Part shown: positions 17,267 to 26,223 of the stretch, one piece after another | Layout: each line of letters starts with the position of its first letter | Position numbering within the stretch: the stretch's first letter is position 1 | NCBI GenBank assembly: GCA_016743235.1 | Contig: VRZD01000027.1 | Span: forward strand, 1-64,000 | Direction of reading: 5' to 3' | DNA from: Pantanalinema sp. GBBB05 | Lineage (GTDB): Bacteria; Cyanobacteriota; Cyanobacteriia; Leptolyngbyales; Leptolyngbyaceae | Length of the DNA stretch: 64,000 nucleotides | Notes under the pieces: model-generated | Told to the model about the DNA's origin: nothing | The model's input: the letters and a program-made list of their open reading frames with translations, nothing else | The model's database searches: none | Position numbers and translations under genes: made by a program

Positions 17267-19060
17267 ATGCCACTGCAACATTCCCAGCGTCGAACCAAAA
17301 TTGTCGCCACTATCGGTCCAGCGACCAGCAGCCCTGCCGTTCTACGGGCTTTAATTGAAGCCGGTGCCACTACATTACGATTAAATTTTTCCCATGGCAC
17401 CCATGAAGACCATCAGCGCAGCATTCGCCTAATTCGGCAGACTTCCTTTGAGTTAAACCAGCCTGTGGGCATCTTGCAGGACTTACAAGGACCCAAAATT
17501 CGTCTGGGACGGTTTGAAAATAGCTCGATCGTGTTGAATAAGGGCGATCGCTTCACCCTGACCAGCAACCAAATGGTGGGCAATCAAGAAATGAGTTCCG
17601 TCACCTATGAACCGCTGGCGGATGAAGTACCAGAGGGAGCCACAATTCTCCTGGATGATGGCAAGGTGGAAATGCGTGTGGAAGAAATCGATCGCGCCAA
17701 TCGTGCCCTCCACTGCTCCGTTGTCGTCGGTGGTCCGTTGTCCAACAACAAAGGAGTAAATTTCCCCGGTGTCTATTTGTCGATTAAGGCGTTAACAGAT
17801 AAGGATCGGCGTGACCTCACCTTTGGTTTAGACCAGGGGGTGGATTGGGTAGCACTCAGTTTCGTCCGTAACCCTCAGGATGTGCTGGAAATTAAAGAAC
17901 TGATTGCTGCGGCTGGTAAGCAAGTCCCGGTGATCGTCAAAATTGAGAAGCACGAAGCGATTCAGGAAATGGAGGCCATCCTGTCTATTAGTGATGGCGT
18001 GATGATTGCTCGGGGAGATTTGGGGGTAGAACTGCCAGCCGAAGACGTGCCCATCTTGCAAAAACGGCTGATTACCACAGCGAACCGCATGGGGATTCCG
18101 GTAATTACGGCGACCCAAATGTTGGATAGTATGGTGCACAGTCCGCGTCCGACTCGGGCAGAAGTCTCAGATATCGCCAACGCCATTCTCGATGGCACTG
18201 ATGCAGTGATGCTCTCGAATGAAACGGCGGTTGGTAAATATCCGATCGAAGCGGTGGAAACCATGGCTCGGGTAGCGGCCCGGACGGAGCAAGAAGCGCC
18301 GAATCGCATGTTTGAGGAAAGTGGGCGATCGATCCCGAATGCCATCAGTCAGGCCGTGGGTCAAATTGCGGAGCAACTGGATTCAGCCGCCATTATGACC
18401 TTGACGAAAACTGGAGCTACTGCCCGTAACGTCTCCAAATTCCGTCCGAAAAAACCAATTCTAGCAGTGACTCCTCACGTGGATGTGGCACGGCAGTTGC
18501 AACTGGTTTGGGGCGTGAAGCCACTCCTTGTATTAGATTTACCCTCAACTGGTCAGACCTTCCAAGCCGCGGTTAACGTCGCACAAGAAAAGGAACTACT
18601 GAAGGAAGGTGATCTGGTGGTGATGACAGCCGGAACCCTACAAGGGGTAGCTGGTTCCACCGATTTGATCAAAGTCGAAGTAGTGACAGCCGTTCGGGGT
18701 AAAGGGATTGGGATTGGGCAAGGCTCGGTGAGTGGCAGAGCCAGAGTAGTGCACAGTGGATTTGAACCTAGCCATTTTAATGCGGGAGAAATTCTGGTTG
18801 CCCCTTCTACCAGCGCTGACTTGGTCGATGCGATTCGTAAAGCGGGTGGCATTATTACCGAAGACGGTAGTCTCACTAGTCATGCGGCTGTGATTGGGGT
18901 TCGCTTGGGCGTTCCCGTAATTGTTGGGGTGAAGAATGCTACGGCAGCAATCCGGGATGGTGAAATTATTACTCTGGATATGCAGCGGGGCATGATCTAC
19001 TCTGGCACGACCACAGCGAACCAGACTGATGCGGCGCTATCGTTAGGTGCTGTTAATTAA
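17267..19060 (+). CDS. pyk: Pyruvate kinase with C-terminal phosphohistidine domain
   Basis: A 597-residue pyruvate kinase, transferring phosphate from PEP to ADP in the last step of glycolysis. The barrel has TKIVATIGPAT, LRLNFSHGTH, the signature VKIEKHEAIQEMEAILSISD region, MIARGDLGVELP and TQMLDSM. Beyond the usual 470 residues it has the extra domain found in many cyanobacterial and Bacillus enzymes, homologous to the PEP-synthase phosphohistidine domain, with TEDGSLTSHAAV and its conserved His near residue 537. It is convergent with the next gene across a strong hairpin. Confidence 0.96.
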   Translation: MPLQHSQRRTKIVATIGPATSSPAVLRALIEAGATTLRLNFSHGTHEDHQRSIRLIRQTSFELNQPVGILQDLQGPKIRLGRFENSSIVLNKGDRFTLTSNQMVGNQEMSSVTYEPLADEVPEGATILLDDGKVEMRVEEIDRANRALHCSVVVGGPLSNNKGVNFPGVYLSIKALTDKDRRDLTFGLDQGVDWVALSFVRNPQDVLEIKELIAAAGKQVPVIVKIEKHEAIQEMEAILSISDGVMIARGDLGVELPAEDVPILQKRLITTANRMGIPVITATQMLDSMVHSPRPTRAEVSDIANAILDGTDAVMLSNETAVGKYPIEAVETMARVAARTEQEAPNRMFEESGRSIPNAISQAVGQIAEQLDSAAIMTLTKTGATARNVSKFRPKKPILAVTPHVDVARQLQLVWGVKPLLVLDLPSTGQTFQAAVNVAQEKELLKEGDLVVMTAGTLQGVAGSTDLIKVEVVTAVRGKGIGIGQGSVSGRARVVHSGFEPSHFNAGEILVAPSTSADLVDAIRKAGGIITEDGSLTSHAAVIGVRLGVPVIVGVKNATAAIRDGEIITLDMQRGMIYSGTTTANQTDAALSLGAVN

Positions 19061-19063
19061 GGG

Positions 19064-19101
19064 ATTTGCGATCGAGAACTCCTGACTTCCCGATCGCAAA
19101 T
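19064..19101. terminator. Bidirectional hairpin between pyk and the 19105 gene
   Basis: ATTTGCGATCG (19064-19074) and CGATCGCAAAT (19091-19101) are a perfect 11-bp inverted repeat with a 16-base loop, lying between two convergent stop codons 45 bases apart. Both arms include most of a HIP1 octamer. No T run follows on either strand, so termination efficiency is uncertain. Confidence 0.55.
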
Positions 19102-19104
19102 ATC

Positions 19105-19479
19105 TTAAACACCTTGTCCCAGTGATGGCGCTTGGGGAGAAGCAGGAGGTAAGCCGGATGAGCCAAAAATCGGAGTTGGATCGAGTCCTGTGATTTGCTG
19201 AAAGTGTTCGGGGGCGATCGTGCTAATGATGGGTTGTGATTGCCAAACCGCTAACTGCTCATGCACACGAGTCAGAAATGAACAACCGCGAGGCATCGGG
19301 ACTTGCCACCAACAATTAACGAGTGTTTCTACTAAAGCTAACTCAACCAGGGGTGACGGATATTGCTCTAGCAAGATCGCTAAGGTCTCATGAAAGGATA
19401 AATCATCCGTACCACTTAGCTGATAGCTACTGACAATATGCTTCACTCGTTGTTGCCTTAGCTGTTCTCCAATCTCCAT
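19105..19479 (-). CDS. Hypothetical cyanobacterial protein
   Basis: A 124-residue soluble protein, family not recognised by name. The first 90 residues look helical and globular (RVKHIVSSYQLSGTDDLSF, LVELALVETLVNCWW) and the last 25 are Pro/Ser/Gly-rich. The ATG has GAGG six bases upstream. It is the second gene after the DUF3082 membrane protein, 18 bases apart. Confidence 0.65.
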   Translation of the reverse strand: MEIGEQLRQQRVKHIVSSYQLSGTDDLSFHETLAILLEQYPSPLVELALVETLVNCWWQVPMPRGCSFLTRVHEQLAVWQSQPIISTIAPEHFQQITGLDPTPIFGSSGLPPASPQAPSLGQGV

Positions 19480-19497
19480 GAGAACCTCAGTTGCCGT

Positions 19498-19845
19498 TTA
19501 CGCAGAGGGTTTATCGGCAGGTTGCCCTTTCAACCGTTGAATCGTGAGTTGAATCCCTAATCCAAATAGCCCGATCGTTGCCATACCAAAAATTCCGGTG
19601 CCCAGAGCAGCCATGCCGACAATGAGAGTTCGCACGGCAGCGGTAATTCGACGAACGAGTAGGCTATCAGTATGAATCCCTTTCGCGGCAAAGCTTTGCA
19701 CAATTGACATGGTGAGCAAGTACAGAACCACGGCGATCGCTCCAGCCACTACGGCTCCCAGCCAACACCGCCAAGGCGATAAGGGAGGCATGACAGGTTT
19801 AGCTGGCTGGATTTCAGATTCAGGGGGTGGGGTTACATCACTCAT
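19498..19845 (-). CDS. DUF3082 family membrane protein
   Basis: A 115-residue protein with a Pro-rich N terminus and two membrane segments (about 28-48 and 75-100). The pieces CWLGAVVAGAIAVVLYLLT and AAVRTLIVGMAALGTGIFG match the cyanobacterial/plastid DUF3082 family, whose function is unknown. An alternative ATG at 19869 adds eight residues; neither has a clear ribosome-binding site. Probably one unit with the gene downstream. Confidence 0.75.
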   Translation of the reverse strand: MSDVTPPPESEIQPAKPVMPPLSPWRCWLGAVVAGAIAVVLYLLTMSIVQSFAAKGIHTDSLLVRRITAAVRTLIVGMAALGTGIFGMATIGLFGLGIQLTIQRLKGQPADKPSA

Positions 19846-19980
19846 AGCGCTATATCCGTGTGAGGTCATTTGTCAGTAAACTGGCTAGTTCTTATGAGCT
19901 CAGACCAGTTTTACCCGCCTGACTACTTGCATTGTAGGGCGGAATGATCCGGGATGTGGGAGATGATCCAAGCAAATCGC

Positions 19981-20925
19981 CTATTTTACAACTTGGATTC
20001 CCGTCGGATTAAATTTTGCCACCCAAAGTTCTAAGTCGGGAGCCGTAATCCGGTCTCTAACGTGCTGGTGCATCTGGTTCGCTTGTTCAAGTGATTCAGC
20101 TAGGGCAAACACAGTGGGACCAGAGCCAGACATCATTGTGCCCAGTGTGCCCAGTTGCTGAAAAGTTTCCCGCAGTTGCGTAACTTGGGGATAAGCGGGT
20201 AAGACCACCTTTTCCAGATCGTTATATAAATGTTGACCAATTCGACTGCTGTTGCGTTGGGCGATCGCACTGACAATTTCACCAGAATGAATTTTTTGCC
20301 GTCGACACTCTAAATCATCCGGGGCACAAAGATAGGAACTACCAAATTGTTGGCGATAAGTTTGGTACGCCCAGACGGTAGAGACAGCGAGACTACGATA
20401 CTTTGCTAGCACCACATAAACTTGATCGAGATCAGGCAAGGGATCTAACTTTTCACCGCGACCCGTCGCCAGAGCCGTCCCACCGGCAATGCAGAACGGC
20501 ACATCTGACCCCAACTGGGCACCCAACTCTTGCAACTCAGACAGCGTTAATCCCAGTTGCCACATTAGATCAATGCCCACTAAAACAGCCGCCGCATTGG
20601 TTGAACCCCCTGCTAACCCAGCTCCTACAGGAATTTGTTTGCGAATTGTAATATCGACCGCTCCATAGCGGGCAAACGCATCAGGAAAGCGTTGCCCCAT
20701 GAGCTCAGCCGCTCGATAGGCTAAGTTGCTGCGATCGCCGGGAACTAACGGATGATTACAATGCACTCGGATCGCGTCCGTGCCATTTGCCCGCAATTCA
20801 ATTTCATCAGCGAGGGTTACGCTTTGCAGCACCATGACTAGTTCATGAAAACCATCTGGACGATCGCCGAGAATTTCTAAGTACAGATTAATTTTTGCGG
20901 GTGACAGGAGAGTATAGGAGCGCAT
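19981..20925 (-). CDS. ispE: 4-diphosphocytidyl-2-C-methyl-D-erythritol kinase
   Basis: A 314-residue GHMP kinase of the MEP isoprenoid pathway, phosphorylating CDP-ME with ATP. It has PAKINLYLEILGDRPDGFHEL at the start, the GHMP ATP loop IPVGAGLAGGSTNAAAVL and the C-terminal MMSGSGPTVFAL. It is full length. It follows rsmA with a gap of 118 bases, the same pairing as in many cyanobacteria, and supplies precursors for carotenoids, chlorophyll phytyl chains and quinones. Confidence 0.96.
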   Translation of the reverse strand: MRSYTLLSPAKINLYLEILGDRPDGFHELVMVLQSVTLADEIELRANGTDAIRVHCNHPLVPGDRSNLAYRAAELMGQRFPDAFARYGAVDITIRKQIPVGAGLAGGSTNAAAVLVGIDLMWQLGLTLSELQELGAQLGSDVPFCIAGGTALATGRGEKLDPLPDLDQVYVVLAKYRSLAVSTVWAYQTYRQQFGSSYLCAPDDLECRRQKIHSGEIVSAIAQRNSSRIGQHLYNDLEKVVLPAYPQVTQLRETFQQLGTLGTMMSGSGPTVFALAESLEQANQMHQHVRDRITAPDLELWVAKFNPTGIQVVK

Positions 20926-21043
20926 AACGCTGGCATCAGTAATAGGTAATTTAGCCCAAACCTAAGATTAACCTAAAACTGATGGCAATTTAGTAACAGG
21001 CAAATTAAGAATTTAACCTGTTGAAAATTCTAACTTTAACTAT

Positions 21044-21931
21044 CTAAATTTCTGACTTCTCTACAAGCTCAGAAATTTTAGGGATGGCATGGTTGCTGAC
21101 TGAAACGCGATCGCTTAAAGCAATCCATTGTTCTACACTCAAATCTTCCGCCCGAACTTGTGGATTAATCTGCAATTCTGCCAACCAATGATTCAGTTGC
21201 TCAATCTCAATCAAACTTTTTAAATTGTTGCGCAACATCTTCCGCTTACTGCTAAAACCTAACTTCACTAGCTTTTCTAGTTGCAGTGGATCTTGGGCAG
21301 GATTTGGCAGCGATCGGGGACGGATTCGCACCACAGCTGAATCTACTTTGGGGGGTGGTTGAAAAGCTTTGGCAGGCACATCGCAAATAAACTCACAGGT
21401 TGCGAGATATTGGACACGGACGGATAACGCCCCAAAATGGGTCGATCCAGCTCTCGCACATAGCCTCAAAGCGACTTCTTTTTGAACGAGTAAAACAATC
21501 ACATCAAAGGGTGGGAGTACGGGATTGGCGATCGTACCTAGCAGCTTTTCTAAAATTGGTCCCGTAATGTTGTAAGGAATATTTGCCACTACTTTATTGG
21601 GCTGATTAAAAGCAGGTGAGGGTGCCAATATTGCGGCTAAATCTAGTGATAAAAAGTCACCTTGGAGCAGGAGAAAATTTTCCTGATTTCCCAATTTTTT
21701 AGTTAGCAAAGCACAAAGGTCACGATCGATTTCGACCGCAACGACCGATTCAGCCGCAGTCATTAATCGACGGGTTAATACACCCATTCCTGGTCCAATT
21801 TCTAAGACCCGATCGCCAGGGTGACCCATGGCAGAATTACCCGGTTGTAACTCTGCCGCTGCCACGATTTTGTCCAACGCTTTTTCGCTACGTAACCAAT
21901 GTTGCCCAAACTGTTTACGGGGTTGTGGCAC
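21044..21931 (-). CDS. rsmA: 16S rRNA (adenine1518/1519-N6)-dimethyltransferase
   Basis: A 295-residue RsmA/KsgA, which dimethylates two adenines in the 16S 3' hairpin using SAM. Motifs are RKQFGQHWL, the SAM site VLEIGPGMGVLTRRL, VAVEIDRDLC, the catalytic VANIPYN, and FQPPPKVDSAVVRI. It lies 21 bases after purM and probably shares its transcript, followed by ispE. Confidence 0.96.
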   Translation of the reverse strand: MPQPRKQFGQHWLRSEKALDKIVAAAELQPGNSAMGHPGDRVLEIGPGMGVLTRRLMTAAESVVAVEIDRDLCALLTKKLGNQENFLLLQGDFLSLDLAAILAPSPAFNQPNKVVANIPYNITGPILEKLLGTIANPVLPPFDVIVLLVQKEVALRLCARAGSTHFGALSVRVQYLATCEFICDVPAKAFQPPPKVDSAVVRIRPRSLPNPAQDPLQLEKLVKLGFSSKRKMLRNNLKSLIEIEQLNHWLAELQINPQVRAEDLSVEQWIALSDRVSVSNHAIPKISELVEKSEI

Positions 21932-21952
21932 AATTTTTTCCTAATTTCCTCA

Positions 21953-22981
21953 CTATTCTGGCAGTCCCACTAATTCACCATTGCCGGGAACCACTTCACC
22001 GATTGCCCAAGCAGCCAGCTCCTGAGATTGGAACCATGCCAATGTGGCATCGACTTGTGCTGGCGGTACCAGCACGACAAAGCCAATCCCCATATTAAAG
22101 GTATTAAACATCCCAGTAGGACTGACTTCTCCGGTGGTTGCCAACCACTGAAACAGGGGCGGTACTACCCAAGCAGAGGGATTGACCTGAACTGCCTGAC
22201 CCTGACCTAAACAACGCGGCAGGTTTTCAGGCAAACCGCCACCTGTAATATGCGCCATGCCATGAATACTCATGCCCGATCGCAATGCTGCCAAGACCGG
22301 TTGCACATAAATCCGGGTTGGTGTTAACAGGGCTTCTCCCAGAGTTTGCCCATTGAATCCCTCCGGACGATCGCTCAGGGCAATCCCACGATCGTCAATA
22401 ATCTTGCGGACTAGACTGAAACCATTACTATGAACCCCGTGGCTAGCAAGCCCGATCGCGACATCACCGATCTGCACTTGGGAGCCATTCAAAATCTGGC
22501 TCTTTTCCACAATGCCCACACAGAAGCCTGCCAAATCATATTCTCCCGGTTGGTAAAAACCCGGCATTTCGGCAGTTTCGCCACCCAGCAAGGCACAACC
22601 AGACTGACGACAGCCTTCGGTAATGCCCGACACAACCTGGGCTAGTTGTTCGGGGTTGAGTTTTCCAGTTGCCAAATAATCCAGGAAAAATAGGGGTTCT
22701 GCGCCACAGGTCAGCACATCGTTGACACACATCGCCACCAGATCAATCCCCACTGTGTCATGACGATCGAGCGTATGTGCCAGCTTTAACTTCGTGCCTA
22801 CCCCATCCGTGCCTGACACCAAAACAGGTTCCTGGTACCCACTCGGCAGTTGAAATAATCCACTAAAGCCCCCCAATCCGCCCAATACTTCTGGGCGAGT
22901 GGTACTGTCTACCATCTGGCGAATCCGTTGCACAAATGCCCGTCCCGCCTCAACATCTACGCCTGCTTCCCGATATTCCAT
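21953..22981 (-). CDS. purM: Phosphoribosylformylglycinamidine cyclo-ligase
   Basis: A 342-residue AIR synthetase of purine biosynthesis. It has VLGGLGGFSGLF, SGTDGVGTKLKLA, DLVAMCVNDVLTCGAEPLFF, GGETAEMPGFY and AHITGGGLPENLPR. The frame is open for 121 more codons upstream, but that part is not conserved-looking and runs through the repeats at 23118-23231. The family usually starts MxYREAG, which gives 22981; an ATG at 23005 would add eight residues. It starts the purM-rsmA-ispE group. Confidence 0.94.
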   Translation of the reverse strand: MEYREAGVDVEAGRAFVQRIRQMVDSTTRPEVLGGLGGFSGLFQLPSGYQEPVLVSGTDGVGTKLKLAHTLDRHDTVGIDLVAMCVNDVLTCGAEPLFFLDYLATGKLNPEQLAQVVSGITEGCRQSGCALLGGETAEMPGFYQPGEYDLAGFCVGIVEKSQILNGSQVQIGDVAIGLASHGVHSNGFSLVRKIIDDRGIALSDRPEGFNGQTLGEALLTPTRIYVQPVLAALRSGMSIHGMAHITGGGLPENLPRCLGQGQAVQVNPSAWVVPPLFQWLATTGEVSPTGMFNTFNMGIGFVVLVPPAQVDATLAWFQSQELAAWAIGEVVPGNGELVGLPE

Positions 22982-23403
22982 GTCAAAGCGCCCACCAGTG
23001 GTCATTGCAGAGAGTATTGTACCCAACCAACTACGCTCACAAACCAAATTGCCTATGAAACTGTAATGTTCCGCTAGGAGGATGGCAGATTGCATTTGAT
23101 ACCACACAAACAATATAAAGTTTTGATGAAGTTTTGATGAAGCGTCCGGAATGGATAAAATTGCTAAAAAGCCTGCTGGATATAGCTCAGAGTTGTTTTT
23201 CAGAGTATGAAGCTTCGATGAAGTTTTGGGGATCTTCCGCACCTCCCTGATCCCCGAACCAAAAAGTTCGTGATAGTCTGTTGCAGTTCTAAACAAAACC
23301 GGAGTGAACACGAAATGAGTTTGAGTTAGCGACGGAACTTTCATGGTTCGACCCGTCCCACTGGCTCAATCTCGCGTCTGAAGTGCTATTCACACATGGA
23401 TTT
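22982..23403. other. Divergent promoter region purM / rlpA-like, 422 bp
   Basis: This stretch separates two genes transcribed outward. It holds two pairs of 11-bp direct repeats (listed separately) and a possible hairpin GGGGATC (23228-23234) / GATCCCC (23249-23255) followed by a smaller one with GAAC/GTTC arms. An open frame on the minus strand continues from purM but does not look coding. Confidence 0.5.
23118..23231. repeat. Two pairs of 11-bp tandem repeats (AAGTTTTGATG type)
   Basis: AAGTTTTGATG occurs twice head to tail at 23118-23128 and 23129-23139, followed by AAG. A second pair at 23210-23220 (AAGCTTCGATG) and 23221-23231 (AAGTTTTGGGG) is a degenerate version in the same phase. A period of 11 bp is what OmpR/PhoB-class response regulators recognise as head-to-tail dimers. 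Function is inferred from position between divergent genes. Confidence 0.5.
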
Positions 23404-24621
23404 ATGAATCGAAAACTTCTTAGCGGTTTAACCGCAACCCTGTTGATTGCAACGCTAGGGACTTTACCTAGCCAAGCCAATCCCACCTCTGAATCGACCC
23501 GTGCGACTTCTGAGGACTCGCTGCAAGCCACTCCACCTGAGGCAAATTCCAGTCAAGCGATTGAGAAGCCTGCTCCCAGGTTGGCAGCAACTCCCGCTAG
23601 TGCGGCAGATGATGTGGTAAAAATCGGTGAGCAAACACCTCAAAGCACCCAGAGGACATCTGATCAGGGCATCGCCAAAGTCCATCCCCATCAGATCGGC
23701 AGCCAGAAAGCTGCAACCCTCTACGTTCGTAACATCCCCATTCTGACCTTTGTGGGTTCTGCCCAAATCGCCCCGCAGGATGTGAAGATGGGAATCCAGT
23801 CTGATCCTTCGACCGCGCAAACACTGACTGCTCAACCCAAGTCGCTTGACCGCTCCGGTGTTTCCGATTCCAACGCTTCGCTAGCCCATAAGCTAGAGCC
23901 ATCACAGAATTCCCCCGATCTCGAAACAACCAGTCCCGCTAACTCTGACGCCACGACCAGCGCAGAAGTTCCCAAAGATGATCCAGTTTGGCGGGCAACG
24001 GAAATCGCCGCCAGAATTAACCAACTGAATCGCGATGGTGTAGATGCCAAAACCATTACCGTCAGTTGGGATAACCAAACCAAACCAAGTAACTCCGGCG
24101 ATCGTTATCTGATTAAAGTGGGTGACATTGCTCTAGCAACTATCGATCGCCAAACCATTCTGCCCGACACGACTCGTAACTTAGAAGTAGATGCCTTGCA
24201 AGCCACGAACCGCTTGCGGCGAATTTTGGGTAATGCCGATCCATTGCAGGAAGTTTCCGGTAAACCTGCAATCTGGCGGCAATCGATCTCGCTGGGTCCG
24301 ATCCGAATTCAGCCAACCGGGATGGCATCCTGGTATGGTCCTGGGTTTGATGGCAATCCCAGTGCCAGTGGTGAGATTTTCAACCAAAACGCTTTGACCG
24401 CCGCTCACCGGACTCTGCCCTTTGGCACCAGAGTTCAGGTGACCAATTTGGATAACGGTCAATCGGTCATTGTCCGCATCAACGATCGAGGACCCTTTCA
24501 CGGCAATCGCATCATTGATCTATCAACCGCGGCGGCTCGCATTTTAGGGTTGGTCAGTTCTGGAGTCGCTCCAGTCCGGTTAGATGTGGTAGACCAGCAA
24601 ACCTTAACAGCAGGGAACTAA
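23404..24621 (+). CDS. RlpA-like double-psi beta-barrel protein
   Basis: A 405-residue exported protein. Residues 1-25 are a signal peptide (MNRKLLSGLTATLLIATLG, cleavage near SQA). A long low-complexity Ser/Thr/Pro/Gln region of about 180 residues leads to a domain with a short conserved pair of strands, and the C terminus is an RlpA double-psi barrel with GMASWYGPGFDGNPSASGE, TAAHRTLPFGTRV and RINDRGPF, including the Asp and His of active RlpA. RlpA cleaves denuded peptidoglycan strands; it lacks a SPOR domain here. The ATG at 23404 gives a proper signal peptide; a GTG at 23383 is in frame. Its end overlaps the next gene by four bases. Confidence 0.85.
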   Translation: MNRKLLSGLTATLLIATLGTLPSQANPTSESTRATSEDSLQATPPEANSSQAIEKPAPRLAATPASAADDVVKIGEQTPQSTQRTSDQGIAKVHPHQIGSQKAATLYVRNIPILTFVGSAQIAPQDVKMGIQSDPSTAQTLTAQPKSLDRSGVSDSNASLAHKLEPSQNSPDLETTSPANSDATTSAEVPKDDPVWRATEIAARINQLNRDGVDAKTITVSWDNQTKPSNSGDRYLIKVGDIALATIDRQTILPDTTRNLEVDALQATNRLRRILGNADPLQEVSGKPAIWRQSISLGPIRIQPTGMASWYGPGFDGNPSASGEIFNQNALTAAHRTLPFGTRVQVTNLDNGQSVIVRINDRGPFHGNRIIDLSTAAARILGLVSSGVAPVRLDVVDQQTLTAGN

Positions 24622-25847
24622 AAGCGGATTTGTTCTGCGGCTAGTCCTTGTAACAGTTCAGTGGTTTCTAAGCCTTTGCCCTGAATTAAAACGCCAAAAT
24701 TTCCTAATCCCATAGGATTGGCTAACAGGTGCAAAGCGTCTCGACGGCGGAGTGTGGTTTGGATCGTCTGAACATCAGTGGCTTGGGATTGGCTGAGAGC
24801 GGCAATCCGATCTCCCAGTCCCAATGCCATTAGAAATAATCCTTGGCGAGTAAAGCCGATCGTGGACAATCCACACCGTTCCCCTTGCCGCATGAGCGCT
24901 GTGAAATCTACATGGGCAGTAATATCTTGCTGTCCGACATAGATATAGGGATCGGAATGATGGGCATGGTTGTAGTAACACTGCAACGTGCCCTCGTTAC
25001 GGTTGGGATGGTAGTAGCGATCGCTAGGATAGCCATAGTCGATCGTAATCACGTATCCCTGCTTTAAGCGATCGGCAACCGTCACCATCCAATCTAATGC
25101 GGCAAGATTGACTTCACTGCGATAGCCCGGCGGATAGCGAGACGACAACAGATCAATGTCAATCAATTTAAAGTAATCAGCTAAGCGAGGTGTGGACAGA
25201 TCGCCAGTAGTTTCAGCAAAGAGCCGATCTTTGGTCGATTCTGGGTCAGCAACCGTCACATAGACTTCCCGCAATTGCCCTGACTCCACCATGACTTGAT
25301 GCACCGGTAAAGCATCCACTAGTTCATTAGAGAAAAAGCAGCCGGTAATTGACTGAGGTGGAATCTCGGCAAATGTTCGCCAACTTAAATTCAAGCCGCT
25401 GGTCTGTAAATCGTGTAATTGGCGTTGCTGTTCGGCAATCAGAGCCGCTGCCCGTTCCACAATGATGTAGTCCAAACAGGCATAGAACTCAGGGTAGCAA
25501 TCGCGTAAATATCGCAGAATATCTGCGGCTAATAACCCCTGACCCGCTCCCATTTCTACCAAAGTAAATGGCTTGGGTTGCTGCATGATGTGCCAGAGTT
25601 GCACAAATTGTTCTGCTAGCAATTCCCCAAAGTCTGCTCCCAAATGGGGGGAGGTAAAAAAGTCTCCCTGCGCTCCGATCTGGTTAGCAGTGGCAGCATA
25701 GTAGCCATACTGAGGATGGTACAGCGCCAGATCCATATAATCAGCAAATGTGATTCTGTGAGCGGAACTCCCGGTGATCTGTCGGGTGATCAGAGTACCG
25801 AGAGTTACCGCATTGTCGTTAGCGTCTACCTGGTTTGCTCTATCCAC
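24618..25847 (-). CDS. NDUFAF7/MidA-type SAM-dependent methyltransferase
   Basis: A 409-residue class I methyltransferase of the COG1565 (DUF185) family. Features are ITFADYMDLALYHPQYGYY at the N terminus, the SAM motif TLVEMGAGQGLLAADIL, GCFFSNELVDALPVHQV and VITIDYGYPSDRYY. The human homologue NDUFAF7 dimethylates an Arg of a complex I subunit during assembly; the cyanobacterial target, possibly NDH-1, is not established. It begins with GTG and has no clear ribosome-binding sequence. It converges on the rlpA-like gene with overlapping stops (CTAA). Confidence 0.85.
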   Translation of the reverse strand: MDRANQVDANDNAVTLGTLITRQITGSSAHRITFADYMDLALYHPQYGYYAATANQIGAQGDFFTSPHLGADFGELLAEQFVQLWHIMQQPKPFTLVEMGAGQGLLAADILRYLRDCYPEFYACLDYIIVERAAALIAEQQRQLHDLQTSGLNLSWRTFAEIPPQSITGCFFSNELVDALPVHQVMVESGQLREVYVTVADPESTKDRLFAETTGDLSTPRLADYFKLIDIDLLSSRYPPGYRSEVNLAALDWMVTVADRLKQGYVITIDYGYPSDRYYHPNRNEGTLQCYYNHAHHSDPYIYVGQQDITAHVDFTALMRQGERCGLSTIGFTRQGLFLMALGLGDRIAALSQSQATDVQTIQTTLRRRDALHLLANPMGLGNFGVLIQGKGLETTELLQGLAAEQIRF

Positions 25848-26025
25848 CTGAGATTACGGCTTTGCTTCTTATGACACAGGTGCAAACTCCGCCAGCACTG
25901 TATGATGGGCACAGTCAGATGCGTTTGTTGCTAGAGCAAACACATCCGTGCTGATTAGCTTGTCTCAACACCACACTCCGCGATCGAGTACCAAACTGCT
26001 AAAGCAGCGAAGTGATGCTTGACAA

Positions 26026-26223
26026 CTATTCGCCTTGGCTGGCATATTCGGTCTGATTCGCCTCAAATGCGATCATAAATTGGGCATGAGGCTGGGTTTC
26101 TTTCAGCACTTTGAGATAGGCTTCGGCATCATTGCGACGACGGAACCGGATCACTGCAAGTTGTTTTAAATTGGGCAGCAGCTTATTAATGACCCAGGGA
26201 TTCAATCGTTCTTGGTAGCTCAT
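26026..26223 (-). CDS. Small hypothetical protein
   Basis: A 65-residue soluble protein with a balanced composition and a likely alpha/beta fold (VINKLLPNLKQLAVIRFRRRN, DAEAYLKVLKETQP, FMIAFEAN). It looks like a conserved cyanobacterial small protein, but I cannot name the family. It stands alone, followed by the gene-poor region on its upstream side. Confidence 0.6.
   Translation of the reverse strand: MSYQERLNPWVINKLLPNLKQLAVIRFRRRNDAEAYLKVLKETQPHAQFMIAFEANQTEYASQGE

Noticed and set aside
22982..23344. N-terminal extension of purM by 121 codons
   Set aside because: The extra sequence is not PurM-like and is made of the direct repeats read as SSKLH phrases; the family starts at MxYREAG.
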